Virus record (IMG/VR): IMGVR_UViG_3300035034_000107
Location: 1 to 33,036 of that record
DNA: 33,036 nt
Strand: one strand, 5' to 3'
Source: a virus
The notes under the pieces were generated by a model. It searched no databases and was not told the origin of the DNA. It saw nothing but the letters and a program-made list of their open reading frames with translations. Both the position numbers and the translations under genes were made by a program. Positions 1-6,912 of this stretch are shown piece by piece; position 1 is the first letter of the stretch, and each line of letters opens with the position of its first letter.

Positions 1-249
1 GGTAACACAGTAGATGGTGAATTCACTGTGATGAGAATGGAGAATTGGTTGTTGAGTGGTACGTTTTATTTGAATAGTATCTTGAGTACACCCAAAGGTG
101 ATTCTATGGCTGATGCTTTATTGGGTAACACCTCCTCTATAATTATACAGATTCAGAGTGATGCTGTTCTAAAACAATCTTTATTAGATAATGACGAATT
201 ACGTATCAATAGTAATGGGATACCAATTAACGCATTCAATCAATTTTAA
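1..249 (+). CDS. C-terminal part of an unidentified protein
   Basis: The frame is open from the first base and ends at TAA 247-249, giving 82 residues of a gene that begins outside the window. The segment has no cysteine and no motif I recognise; it is rich in Asn, Ser and Leu, as phage structural proteins often are. It lies directly upstream of a hydrolase gene and gp13. In T4 the genes before 13 encode the short fibre gp12 and fibritin, so a fibre, whisker or baseplate protein would fit the place, but that is position only. An internal ATG at 31 could start a shorter reading, but the frame is open upstream of it, so I treat this as a partial gene. Confidence 0.6.
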   Translation, partial: GNTVDGEFTVMRMENWLLSGTFYLNSILSTPKGDSMADALLGNTSSIIIQIQSDAVLKQSLLDNDELRINSNGIPINAFNQF

Positions 250-264
250 CTAGAGAGAAGTATA

Positions 265-720
265 TTGAAAATCGCATTTTATAAAGGCAAAGGCACTATA
301 TTCGATAAGTTAATACGCTTATGGACTTTCAGTAAATATAGCCACGTTGAGTTGGTTAATCAGGATTCACCGGATAATTGGCTTTGGTACACATCCTCAC
401 CACGTGATGGGGGTGTTGTGGTGCGTAACATAGAATACAATGCTGACCATTGGGATTTATTTGATATTAACATTCCGCATGAACAGGATGTTTTAGATTT
501 CATTCAAACCAGAGTAAATAAGAAATATGATTGGTTAGGTATTATTTTATCACAAATCTTAAAGCTAAATATTCATAACCAGAATAGATGGTTCTGTTCT
601 GAAATTATACATGCGGCACTTATTATGGGTGGTTTAAATAATAGTTATTTCATTGAATCTCATAACTATAATCCCGGTAAACTGCATAGTTGTTTAATAT
701 CAATTGGAGCGATTAGTTAA
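265..720 (+). CDS. Papain-fold (YiiX/NlpC-P60-like) cysteine hydrolase
   Basis: This 151-residue protein has the pattern of permuted NlpC/P60-like (YiiX/YebB) hydrolases. A His follows a small aromatic segment (SKYSHVEL, His27). A YDWLGII motif lies near residues 88-94. A Cys follows an aromatic pair (RWFCSEII, Cys111). In this fold the Cys and His form the catalytic pair that cleaves amide or thioester bonds. The start is a TTG at 265 with a purine-rich AGAGAG stretch upstream; no ATG fits the N-terminal strand. The gene ends at 720, sharing one base with the gp13 start. Its place among neck and tail genes suggests a virion or lysis-related peptidase, for example acting on cell wall peptides at entry. 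The substrate is unknown and the family call rests on motifs only. Confidence 0.6.
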   Translation: MKIAFYKGKGTIFDKLIRLWTFSKYSHVELVNQDSPDNWLWYTSSPRDGGVVVRNIEYNADHWDLFDINIPHEQDVLDFIQTRVNKKYDWLGIILSQILKLNIHNQNRWFCSEIIHAALIMGGLNNSYFIESHNYNPGKLHSCLISIGAIS

Positions 721-1538
721 TGGCAAAAGTAATATCAAGAGTTGGATTAAAAGATTATTGTCTACGTAGACTTGGGTTCCCTGTTATTGAAATTAACGTG
801 GATGACGACCAAGTAGACGATAGGATTGATGATGCATTCCAAATCTTTTTTGATTATCATTATGATGGTGTAGAAAGAAAATATCTTTCTGTTCAGATTA
901 CACAAACAGATATGGATAATGGATATGTAGAGATACCTGATTCTATGATTCATGTTACGCGGGTATTACCTTTCAATGCAGGTGGTGGCGGTGCTACATC
1001 ATTATATCCTATGGGCGACCCTTCATTGGCATGGGATTTCACAGTCAATAACCCATTTTCAGCTGGTATGCCGAGTGGTGGTGGTGGTGCATCTACTACA
1101 TCAGAAAGAGCAGGGGGTGCAACTGGTTTTGATAGAGTCAGTTACGTTCTTTCAATGGATTTATATGAATCAATCCAAAGCATGTTCGGCGGCGAAATGT
1201 CAATTAGTTTTTCACGTCATACTAACCGTGTTTACATTGATATGGATTGGGCAGAGAAATTAGCAGTTGATGACTATATCATAATTGAGGGGTGGAGTTC
1301 TTTAGACCCTGATGTTTATACTGATGTGTATAATGATAGATGGATTAAGCGATATTGTACTGCTGCGATTAAGCAACAATGGGGTGCTAATCTAATCAAA
1401 TACTCAGGTATTCAATTGCCCGGTGGTGTAACTCTGGATGGTGATAAAATGTTTGAATCTGCTTCTACTGAGTTGGAAAAACTTGAAGAAGAAATTCAAA
1501 TTAAGTATGAAGAACCGCCAACATTTTACATGGCATAA
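720..1538 (+). CDS. 13: Neck protein gp13
   Basis: This 272-residue protein matches T4 neck protein gp13 in its N-terminal region (a basic YCLRRLGFP segment followed by the acidic DDRIDDAFQIFFDYHYDG) and in its place just before gp14 and gp15. gp13 and gp14 form the collar that closes the filled head and receives the tail. T4 gp13 has 309 residues, so this one is shorter. Odd feature: two glycine-rich stretches (near residues 89-93 and 120-137, including a GGGGA run) form what looks like a flexible loop in the middle. The start ATG overlaps the stop of the upstream gene, which suggests translational coupling. Confidence 0.85.
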   Translation: MAKVISRVGLKDYCLRRLGFPVIEINVDDDQVDDRIDDAFQIFFDYHYDGVERKYLSVQITQTDMDNGYVEIPDSMIHVTRVLPFNAGGGGATSLYPMGDPSLAWDFTVNNPFSAGMPSGGGGASTTSERAGGATGFDRVSYVLSMDLYESIQSMFGGEMSISFSRHTNRVYIDMDWAEKLAVDDYIIIEGWSSLDPDVYTDVYNDRWIKRYCTAAIKQQWGANLIKYSGIQLPGGVTLDGDKMFESASTELEKLEEEIQIKYEEPPTFYMA

Positions 1539-1562
1539 ATAATAGATAAATAATAGATAAAT
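1534..1562 (+). promoter_or_regulatory. Tandem ATAAATA-type repeats, possible late promoters
   Basis: CATAAATA at 1534-1541 is followed by two perfect head-to-tail copies of the 11-mer AATAGATAAAT (1541-1551 and 1552-1562). Each unit contains xATAAATA, one base away from the T4 late promoter octamer TATAAATA. The array overlaps the gp13 stop and lies just upstream of the Shine-Dalgarno of the next structural gene. A late promoter cluster is likely, but no perfect octamer is present. The repeats could also be simple AT-rich slippage. Confidence 0.4.
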
Positions 1563-1587
1563 AATAAATTCTTAGGAGAATAATTTA

Positions 1588-2298
1588 ATGGCTAACGAAA
1601 ATCAATTTACAGTACAAGCACTTGGTGCATACATTGAAGAACTGGTTCGTCAATTTGACAGTGCAGTTACTTCAGTTGCAGTAAATGCAGATGGTACAGG
1701 TTATGTTGCTGAAGATGTAGTAACAATTGATGGTGGTGATGGTACTGCTACTATCCGTGTTGACACAGTAACATCAGGTGCAATCACAACATTCACTTTA
1801 CTATCTGGTGGTGCGCAATATGTAAACGCAACTGGTGCTACAGTAACAGGTGGTTCAGGTGCTGATGCTACATTCGACGTAACAGTTAATCCAGTTGACG
1901 ATGCTGAACTAGAAACAGCACTGGAAACTTTTGACACAGCATCTGCTCAAGCGAATCTACGTAAACTTCAGGTTCTACGTCAATTCCTTAGAAGCAATTC
2001 TATTGCAGGTGGTAAGGTTGCTTCTGTTGCTATCTCTGATGGTGGTACAGGTTACTCAGTAGGTGATGTTCTACCTGTTGCAGGTACTACAGGCGGTACA
2101 AGTGGTGCGGTAATCGTAACTTCTGTTAGTGCTGGTGTCATTGACGGTGTTGCGGTACATAACGCTGGTGGTAACTACTCAGGCGTAATCAGTGTTGATA
2201 CAACTGGTATCGGTGGCGAAGATGCGGTTATTACTGCTGTTGCAACTGTTGAATCAGAAAAGATTGTTAAGGATGTTATCTCTAATCTAGGTGGCTAA
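1588..2298 (+). CDS. Virion protein with two GTGY/GD beta-repeat modules
   Basis: This 236-residue protein lies between gp13 and gp14 behind a strong Shine-Dalgarno (AGGAGA). A short helical core (QALGAYIEELVRQFDSA at the start; a helix-rich stretch around residues 105-140) is interrupted and followed by two related beta-rich modules. Module 1 (about 32-98) has SVAVNADGTGYVAEDVV; module 2 (about 148-225) has SVAISDGGTGYSVGDVL. The same GTGY...GD module occurs in the gp18 sheath of this phage, which suggests a shared surface-exposed decoration domain. Composition (Gly, Ala, Thr, Val; no Cys) fits a virion protein. I know no T4 counterpart at this position; a head-tail joining or decoration role is inference. 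Confidence 0.6.
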   Translation: MANENQFTVQALGAYIEELVRQFDSAVTSVAVNADGTGYVAEDVVTIDGGDGTATIRVDTVTSGAITTFTLLSGGAQYVNATGATVTGGSGADATFDVTVNPVDDAELETALETFDTASAQANLRKLQVLRQFLRSNSIAGGKVASVAISDGGTGYSVGDVLPVAGTTGGTSGAVIVTSVSAGVIDGVAVHNAGGNYSGVISVDTTGIGGEDAVITAVATVESEKIVKDVISNLGG

Positions 2299-2316
2299 TC
2301 TTTTGGAATAACTCAT

Positions 2317-2336
2317 ATACCAAGGATGGTATTTTA
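2317..2336 (+). terminator. Weak hairpin before gp14
   Basis: ATACC (2317-2321), a six-base loop and GGTAT (2328-2332) are followed by TTTATAAT. The stem is only five pairs and the T-run short, so this could be a weak terminator or an mRNA-stabilising hairpin between the beta-repeat gene and gp14. Confidence 0.25.
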
Positions 2337-2361
2337 TAATTATTAATCAACTGAGTAATAT

Positions 2362-3024
2362 ATGCCTACGAATCTATATTTCGACCACTATCAAAACCGA
2401 ACTGAACAAAACTTAATCGAAGATTTAACAATCGAAGCGATTAAGATGTATGGTGTCGATGTGATTTATATGCCACGTGATACTATTTCACGTGATGACA
2501 TATTTGGTGAAGATATAGTTACTAAGTTCAACGATAATTATATGATTGAAATGTACCTTGAAACTGTTGACGGTTTTGGTGGGGATGGTGATTTCCTTGC
2601 TAAGTTCGGTTTACAGATTAAAGATACTGCCACGTTTGTATTGTCAAAACGTAGATTTCAAGAAACAATTTTTGGGAAACAACGACCACTTGAAGGGGAT
2701 TTAATATATTTCCCTTTAACTAATTCTATATTTGAAATCAATCATGTTGAACATGAAAATCCCTTCTACCAAATTGGTAAACTCCATTCATATAGCTTAA
2801 GTTGTGAATTGTTCACATTCTCACATGAGGATTTCGAAACTGGTAGAACAGATATTGACCGCGTTGCAACAGATAATTCACCGGAATTACTAGATGCAAT
2901 GGGTGACTCTGGCGATATTGACATTGAAGCGGCTGATGTATTAGACCCGAATGCATCTTCTTCAAGCAAGAAAGATTTGTCAAATCCATTATTTGATGAA
3001 ACAAATCCATTTGGAGATTTTTAA
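2362..3024 (+). CDS. 14: Neck protein gp14
   Basis: This 220-residue protein begins MPTNLYFDHYQNRTEQNLIEDL, followed by IYMPRD, a typical start for T4 gp14, and sits between gp13 and gp15. With gp13 it completes the head and forms the collar to which the tail joins. T4 gp14 has 256 residues. The C-terminal 50 residues are acidic and of low complexity and end in the repeated NPLFDETNPFGDF pattern seen at the end of gp14 proteins. The Shine-Dalgarno is not obvious (an AT-rich leader with CTGAG). The next gene starts three bases after the stop. Confidence 0.85.
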   Translation: MPTNLYFDHYQNRTEQNLIEDLTIEAIKMYGVDVIYMPRDTISRDDIFGEDIVTKFNDNYMIEMYLETVDGFGGDGDFLAKFGLQIKDTATFVLSKRRFQETIFGKQRPLEGDLIYFPLTNSIFEINHVEHENPFYQIGKLHSYSLSCELFTFSHEDFETGRTDIDRVATDNSPELLDAMGDSGDIDIEAADVLDPNASSSSKKDLSNPLFDETNPFGDF

Positions 3025-3027
3025 TAA

Positions 3028-3828
3028 ATGTTGGGTAGAACTTTTTATCATGGTGCGTTACGCAAACTGGTAATAGCTTTTGGTGCGCTATTCAATAACA
3101 TTACCATAGAACGTGTTGACGAGGATGGTGAAATAATAAAAATATTACCTGTGCCGCTTCAATATGTCACAAAAGAAAAATTCATTCGTAGAATTAATGA
3201 CTACGCTTCTATTGATGAACCCAATCCACGTATTCAAGAAACCTTACCACGCATGGGGTTTGAGATAACTGGTGTTTCATATGCATCTGAACGTAAAACG
3301 AATACGATTGATAAAATATTTGATAAATCAACTGACTCTACATATATGTTTAACAGAGTTCCATATGATGTAGATTTCACTTTGTATATTGCCGCACGTA
3401 AGATTGATGACGCATTCCGTATTGTTGAACAGATTCTACCTTACTTCACACCTGAGTTAAATATTAGAATTCAGGATATGATGGATTTTAGTATTGTTAC
3501 GAATATCCCACTGATATTACGTGATACTGCATTTGAGGTTGATTCTGATGGTTCGTTTGATGACCGTAGAACCGTTATGTGGCAATTAACATTCTCTGCA
3601 AAAACTCATCTGTATGGTGCGGTTCGTGGTGCTGATTTAATCAAGCGTTCTATTATAGATTTACATAATGTGCCTAATGATGTTGCATACTTTGCCGAAG
3701 AATATATAGCAACTGTAAACCCCGATACATCTGAGATTGATTCTGATATTAGCGATTCACGATATTACGATAGTATAAATAATACATATGCAGGCGAAAC
3801 CGTAAGCGTTGATTCGTTAGTTGAATAA
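3028..3828 (+). CDS. 15: Tail completion and sheath stabilizer gp15
   Basis: This 266-residue protein matches T4 gp15 (272 residues) in length, position and sequence, for example MLGRTFYHGALRK at the start and FIRRINDY near residue 55. gp15 forms the hexameric terminator ring at the top of the tail. It caps the gp3/gp18 end and docks to the gp13/gp14 neck. The gene starts right after gp14 with GGAG in the end of gp14 as its ribosome binding site. The end of the protein (about the last 30 residues) is acidic and Ser/Asp-rich. Confidence 0.88.
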   Translation: MLGRTFYHGALRKLVIAFGALFNNITIERVDEDGEIIKILPVPLQYVTKEKFIRRINDYASIDEPNPRIQETLPRMGFEITGVSYASERKTNTIDKIFDKSTDSTYMFNRVPYDVDFTLYIAARKIDDAFRIVEQILPYFTPELNIRIQDMMDFSIVTNIPLILRDTAFEVDSDGSFDDRRTVMWQLTFSAKTHLYGAVRGADLIKRSIIDLHNVPNDVAYFAEEYIATVNPDTSEIDSDISDSRYYDSINNTYAGETVSVDSLVE

Positions 3829-3843
3829 GGGGAGAGGGGTTAG

Positions 3844-4497
3844 ATGTTTGAATCGTTTATTGGTATTATTTTTCAGAATTATGGAATGGTAGGGGTAGGT
3901 GTATTAGTAGCTGCTCTTGGTGTTATAAAATGGTCTAGTGCTTTACTTAATATAATTAAAAAGATAAACCCATTTAAAAATAAAACTAATTATATACCAC
4001 GAGATATTTTATATTCTAAATTATCTTATTGGTTGGATTTTAAAATAGGCAATATTAATATCGTTGATTTAGGTAGACGTTTAATATTTAAAGATTTGCT
4101 TCATTATAAATTTGAAAGTTTAAGAGATACTTTATTTGACATTGAAGATAGAGAAGGATTTGACAGTTGGGATAGCCCAACGTTCTACAACGAAATCTTA
4201 AAGCGTGTTACACATAATACATTAGCGTATGAACTTGAAGCTACAAGAAATGGCATTCCACTTGTTGTAGTTACTAAATTTAAAAGGTGGCATAGTGGAA
4301 CGTTAGATTTCCTACTTAAGAGTGCTGAGTTGATTTCTGCTTCAAATGTGTATAAAAACAACCATGAACGTATGCAAGCTATATATACTGTATATACTGC
4401 TATGTTGGAAATACTTATTAATGAAGCAGAAAAAACGTTAACAGAACTGAATGGTGAGTTAACAGGTGTTGAATATAAAGGGGTGGTGTGTGGTTAA
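3844..4497 (+). CDS. Membrane-anchored protein of unknown function
   Basis: I do not recognise this 217-residue protein. It starts with one clear hydrophobic segment (about residues 5-35, MVGVGVLVAALGVIKW in its middle), followed by a basic stretch (KKINPFKNK) and a soluble, mixed alpha-helical remainder. That predicts an N-out, C-in anchor in the inner membrane. The start has a very strong Shine-Dalgarno (GGGGAGAGGGG). It lies between gp15 and gp16, where T4 has no gene. Its codons are more AT-rich than those of its neighbours in the first half. An accessory role in lysis timing, exclusion or assembly is possible, but nothing in the sequence decides it. Confidence 0.6.
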   Translation: MFESFIGIIFQNYGMVGVGVLVAALGVIKWSSALLNIIKKINPFKNKTNYIPRDILYSKLSYWLDFKIGNINIVDLGRRLIFKDLLHYKFESLRDTLFDIEDREGFDSWDSPTFYNEILKRVTHNTLAYELEATRNGIPLVVVTKFKRWHSGTLDFLLKSAELISASNVYKNNHERMQAIYTVYTAMLEILINEAEKTLTELNGELTGVEYKGVVCG

Positions 4498-4603
4498 AAC
4501 ATTCAAACCATTTCTGAGTGAATCATTTCAGGCTGACTTAATTAAGAAACATGGATTAACCGATGTTTCTAATTTTGTTGGATTTTCTGATTATGTATCA
4601 TAG
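4490..4603 (+). CDS. 37-residue protein with capsid-targeting-like leader
   Basis: A short frame overlaps the end of the previous gene. GTG 4490 has AAGGGG six bases upstream, and the frame ends at TAG 4601-4603, just before the gp16 ribosome binding site. The product begins MVKTFKPFLSES and continues to 37 residues. The start resembles the MKT(Y/F)xxF(L/I)xE leaders of T4 internal proteins and Alt, which carry proteins into the prohead and are cut by gp21 after L/I-x-E; here that site would be FLSE|S. About 25 residues would remain after cleavage. A small internal head peptide is the best guess. A chance frame is possible, but the spacing, Shine-Dalgarno and leader support a real gene. Confidence 0.5.
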   Translation: MVKTFKPFLSESFQADLIKKHGLTDVSNFVGFSDYVS

Positions 4604-4610
4604 GTGAAAT

Positions 4611-5024
4611 ATGACTGATGAGATTAGCGAATGTTTAGATATAGACCCGATTGAAGATGAACCATTAGAAAGATTTCCAATGGTTCATTCTCCCGTGGTC
4701 AGAGAAAATGCAGAAGATGACTATGAACACGTTCGACAATCAATGAAAGATATGATTGCGGATGGCACTGATGCAATCAGCACATTATCCAACCTCGCTA
4801 AAGAATCTGAATCACTACGTGCATATGAAGTATTTGCTAACACGTTAAAAACTATTACAGAAATGAATAAAGCACTTATGGATTTACATAAAGATGCTAA
4901 AGATATAATGGCTCAAAAAGATGAAGGAGTTGGTGACGGTACAGAGAAAGGTGATGGAACTATCACATTTACTGGTTCAACAGAGGAACTACAACGTCAT
5001 CTAAAAACAATTAATGGTAAATAG
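4611..5024 (+). CDS. 16: Small terminase subunit gp16
   Basis: This 137-residue protein sits directly before gp17 and overlaps it by 11 bases, as in T4. The centre (about residues 50-105) is strongly alpha-helical: a run of charged heptads containing TLSNLAKESESLRAYEVFAN and EMNKALMDLHKDAKD. This matches the coiled-coil core of gp16, which forms rings that recognise DNA and stimulate the gp17 ATPase. Both ends are acidic or flexible. T4 gp16 has 164 residues. The ribosome binding site is GGTGA upstream of ATG 4611. Confidence 0.85.
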   Translation: MTDEISECLDIDPIEDEPLERFPMVHSPVVRENAEDDYEHVRQSMKDMIADGTDAISTLSNLAKESESLRAYEVFANTLKTITEMNKALMDLHKDAKDIMAQKDEGVGDGTEKGDGTITFTGSTEELQRHLKTINGK

Positions 5025-6912
5025 AAATGATTTTTATAACGGTAATGCGAGTATCAAGAAAGCAGGTATTCAACAATCATTTACCGCTGAACAAGTCACA
5101 GAATACGTTAAATGTCAGAATGATGTAATTTACTTCATTAAGAACTACTGTAAGATTGTTTCACTTGATGAAGGTTTAGTATTATTCGAATTGCGTGATT
5201 ATCAAGAGCGCATGATTCGTGCGTATGATGAAAATCGTTTTAACATCACACTTACATCCAGACAGATAGGTAAGGATTTAGTATACGGTACAAAACTGCC
5301 TACACCTGAAGGTTGGATTAATATTGAAGATATTCAGATTGGTGACAGTGTATATGGTGATGACGGTAAACCAACAACTGTAATTAAAACTGAAGATTTT
5401 TCTCAAAAGAATGATATTTTTGAATTCCGGTTTGATAATGGAGATTCATTAAAATCATCTTCAACACATTTATGGACTGTAAATCATAATTCATGGAAAG
5501 AACCAAAAACATTAGAAACAAAAGATGTTATTAAGGAACATGAGAAACATAAAAAACAGGCTAAGAGTGGAGCTATCTACATTGATATTACACAACCTGT
5601 TGAGTTTGAAGAAAAAGTATTACCAATAGACCCGTACACATTAGGTATGTGGTTAGGTGATGGCCATTCTGATAGTGGTAGAATATCTGGCAATGGTTCA
5701 GATTTAATTGATATTCTTTCTAATGTACCGTATAAATTCAGAACAATCAGAAAAGATAATAGAAGTAATGACTGTTATAGAGTAACAGTTGATGGTTTGT
5801 ACAATGATTTGCTTCAAAACATTCTTATTCAAAATAAACACATTCCAGTAGAATATCTTAGAAGTTCTATCAATCAACGATTCGAATTGCTCAAGGGATT
5901 GATGGATGCTGACGGGTGTGCTTATAAAAATGGTCGATGTGAGTTTTATCAGAAAGATTATGATTTAGTTAAACAGGTTAGAGAATTAATATCTTCATTG
6001 GGTATTAAGAGTCGATTAAACAGTAAAATCATAAACGATGAAACTTATTACACTATTGGCTTTATATCAGATGTTGAAGTTTTCAAGTTAAAAAGAAAAT
6101 TAGATAATCAGACTAAGGCTAAACACCACCCAAAGAATAAAAGAATTTATATCCATGACATATTACATGTAGATGAATTACATGATACTCGTTGTATTGC
6201 GGTTGATAATGAAAGTCATTTGTTTTTAGCGGGTGAAACTATGATACCAACCCATAATACAACCGTTGTTGCCGCATACCTAATTCATTACCTAATATTC
6301 AATCCTGATAAATCAGTTGCTATTCTAGCAAATAAAGCTGCTACGTCAAGAGAAATTTTATCCCGTGTACAAAGAATGTTGGAAGGGTTGCCTTTCTTCT
6401 TACAACCCGGCGTTAAAGAATATAACAAAGGTTCTGTTGTATTTGGTAATGGTTCAAAGGTATTAGCAAGCGCAACATCTTCAGATTCAATTCGTGGTTT
6501 TACGTTTAACTGCGTTACAGGAAATACCAAAATAACAATTTTGGATGACTATGGTAGAATATTCTACACAAATATAAGTAATGCCAACTCACCTAAGTAT
6601 AAATACAATAAAGACTATAACTTATATGGTGAATGTATGTACTATACTGTGTATAAAATAATAAATAATAAAAATCAGAAAGAATATATTGGGTATCATC
6701 AAACTGACGATTTAGATGATGGGTATATGGGTTCTGGTAAACTAATAAAACGCGCCATTGAAAAATATGGTATAGAAAACTTCAGTAAAGAATATATTCA
6801 GATATTTGATAATAAATTAGATGCTGAAAATTTAGAAGCATTATTAGTATGTGAAGAAATTCCTGACGGTTATATTAGAGGATTTGTTCCAAAGGATTCT
6901 ATTCGTGCCTAA
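5014..6912 (+). CDS. 17: Large terminase gp17, N-terminal part, with two intein insertions
   Basis: This 632-residue frame encodes the N-terminal half of the packaging ATPase. Residues 1-87 are terminase up to Walker A (SRQIGK). Residues 88-415 are intein 1 with a LAGLIDADG endonuclease. Residues 416-499 are terminase again (TTVVAAYLIHYL to RGFTFN). Residues 500-632 begin intein 2 and run into a GIY-YIG endonuclease domain before TAA 6910-6912. The terminase does not end here: Walker B and the nuclease domain follow in another frame from 6905. Joining the three terminase pieces gives about 535 residues, against 610 in T4; the shortfall lies mainly before Walker A. The start overlaps gp16, as in T4. 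A single-base sequencing error near 6905-6912 would also explain the break. Confidence 0.88.
   Translation: MVNRNDFYNGNASIKKAGIQQSFTAEQVTEYVKCQNDVIYFIKNYCKIVSLDEGLVLFELRDYQERMIRAYDENRFNITLTSRQIGKDLVYGTKLPTPEGWINIEDIQIGDSVYGDDGKPTTVIKTEDFSQKNDIFEFRFDNGDSLKSSSTHLWTVNHNSWKEPKTLETKDVIKEHEKHKKQAKSGAIYIDITQPVEFEEKVLPIDPYTLGMWLGDGHSDSGRISGNGSDLIDILSNVPYKFRTIRKDNRSNDCYRVTVDGLYNDLLQNILIQNKHIPVEYLRSSINQRFELLKGLMDADGCAYKNGRCEFYQKDYDLVKQVRELISSLGIKSRLNSKIINDETYYTIGFISDVEVFKLKRKLDNQTKAKHHPKNKRIYIHDILHVDELHDTRCIAVDNESHLFLAGETMIPTHNTTVVAAYLIHYLIFNPDKSVAILANKAATSREILSRVQRMLEGLPFFLQPGVKEYNKGSVVFGNGSKVLASATSSDSIRGFTFNCVTGNTKITILDDYGRIFYTNISNANSPKYKYNKDYNLYGECMYYTVYKIINNKNQKEYIGYHQTDDLDDGYMGSGKLIKRAIEKYGIENFSKEYIQIFDNKLDAENLEALLVCEEIPDGYIRGFVPKDSIRA
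5275..6258 (+). other. Intein 1: class 3-like intein with LAGLIDADG endonuclease, inside Walker A
   Basis: The insertion covers residues 88-415 of the gp17 N-terminal frame (328 residues) and splits SRQIGK from TTVVAA, i.e. the P-loop itself. Block A is GTKLPTPEGW; the first residue is Asp (GAT 5275), not Cys or Ser. Block B has SSTHLWTVN with His152 and Trp154. Block F has RCIAVD with Cys394. Block G is MIPTHN followed by Thr. Trp (B:12), Cys (F:4) and Thr (G:5) form the W-C-T triplet of class 3 inteins, which lack a nucleophile at position 1 and use the block F Cys instead. The endonuclease has LGMWLGDG (210-217) and LLKGLMDADG (292-301). Splicing would restore SRQIGKTT. Confidence 0.9.
6598..6605 (+). 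promoter_or_regulatory. Late-promoter octamer inside intein 2
   Basis: A perfect TATAAATA lies 32 bases before the ATG (6637) that begins the GIY-YIG domain. Some phage homing endonucleases, such as T4 I-TevI, are transcribed from their own late promoter embedded in the host gene. An A/T-only octamer is expected by chance a few times in 33 kb of AT-rich DNA, so this is weak evidence. Confidence 0.25.
6891..6896 (+). promoter_or_regulatory. Shine-Dalgarno for the C-terminal terminase half
   Basis: AAAGGA lies eight bases before GTG 6905, the start I choose for the second terminase frame. It lies inside the end of the first frame, whose TAA (6910-6912) comes just after the GTG, so ribosomes finishing the first half could restart on the second. 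The earlier GTG at 6851 in the same frame has no comparable site. Confidence 0.55.

Larger units (their letters stand above)
6511..6909 (+). other. Intein 2, N-terminal piece, fused to a GIY-YIG endonuclease domain
   Basis: Residues 500-632 begin with Cys at the splice junction RGFTFN|CVTGNTKITI, a normal block A. After some 40 residues a GIY-YIG domain follows: YTVYKI and EYIGYH, then DDGYMGSG, the IKRAIEKYG helix, ENFSKEYI, and a Glu-containing end (LEALLV). This is the order found in GIY-YIG homing endonucleases of T4-like phages. The frame stops about 20 residues after the last motif, so the domain is short or trimmed. An ATG at 6637 could start the endonuclease alone, but its GGTGAA is only three bases away. 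The late-promoter-like TATAAATA at 6598-6605 lies just upstream. Confidence 0.82.

Noticed and set aside
952-1263. Plus-strand open frame of 103 codons inside gp13
   Set aside because: Off-frame reading of gp13 with His/Val runs from the glycine-rich loop; no homology pattern.
6851-6904. Longer start (GTG 6851) for the C-terminal terminase half
   Set aside because: Its first 18 residues are an off-frame reading of the GIY-YIG end, with no good Shine-Dalgarno; GTG 6905 has one.
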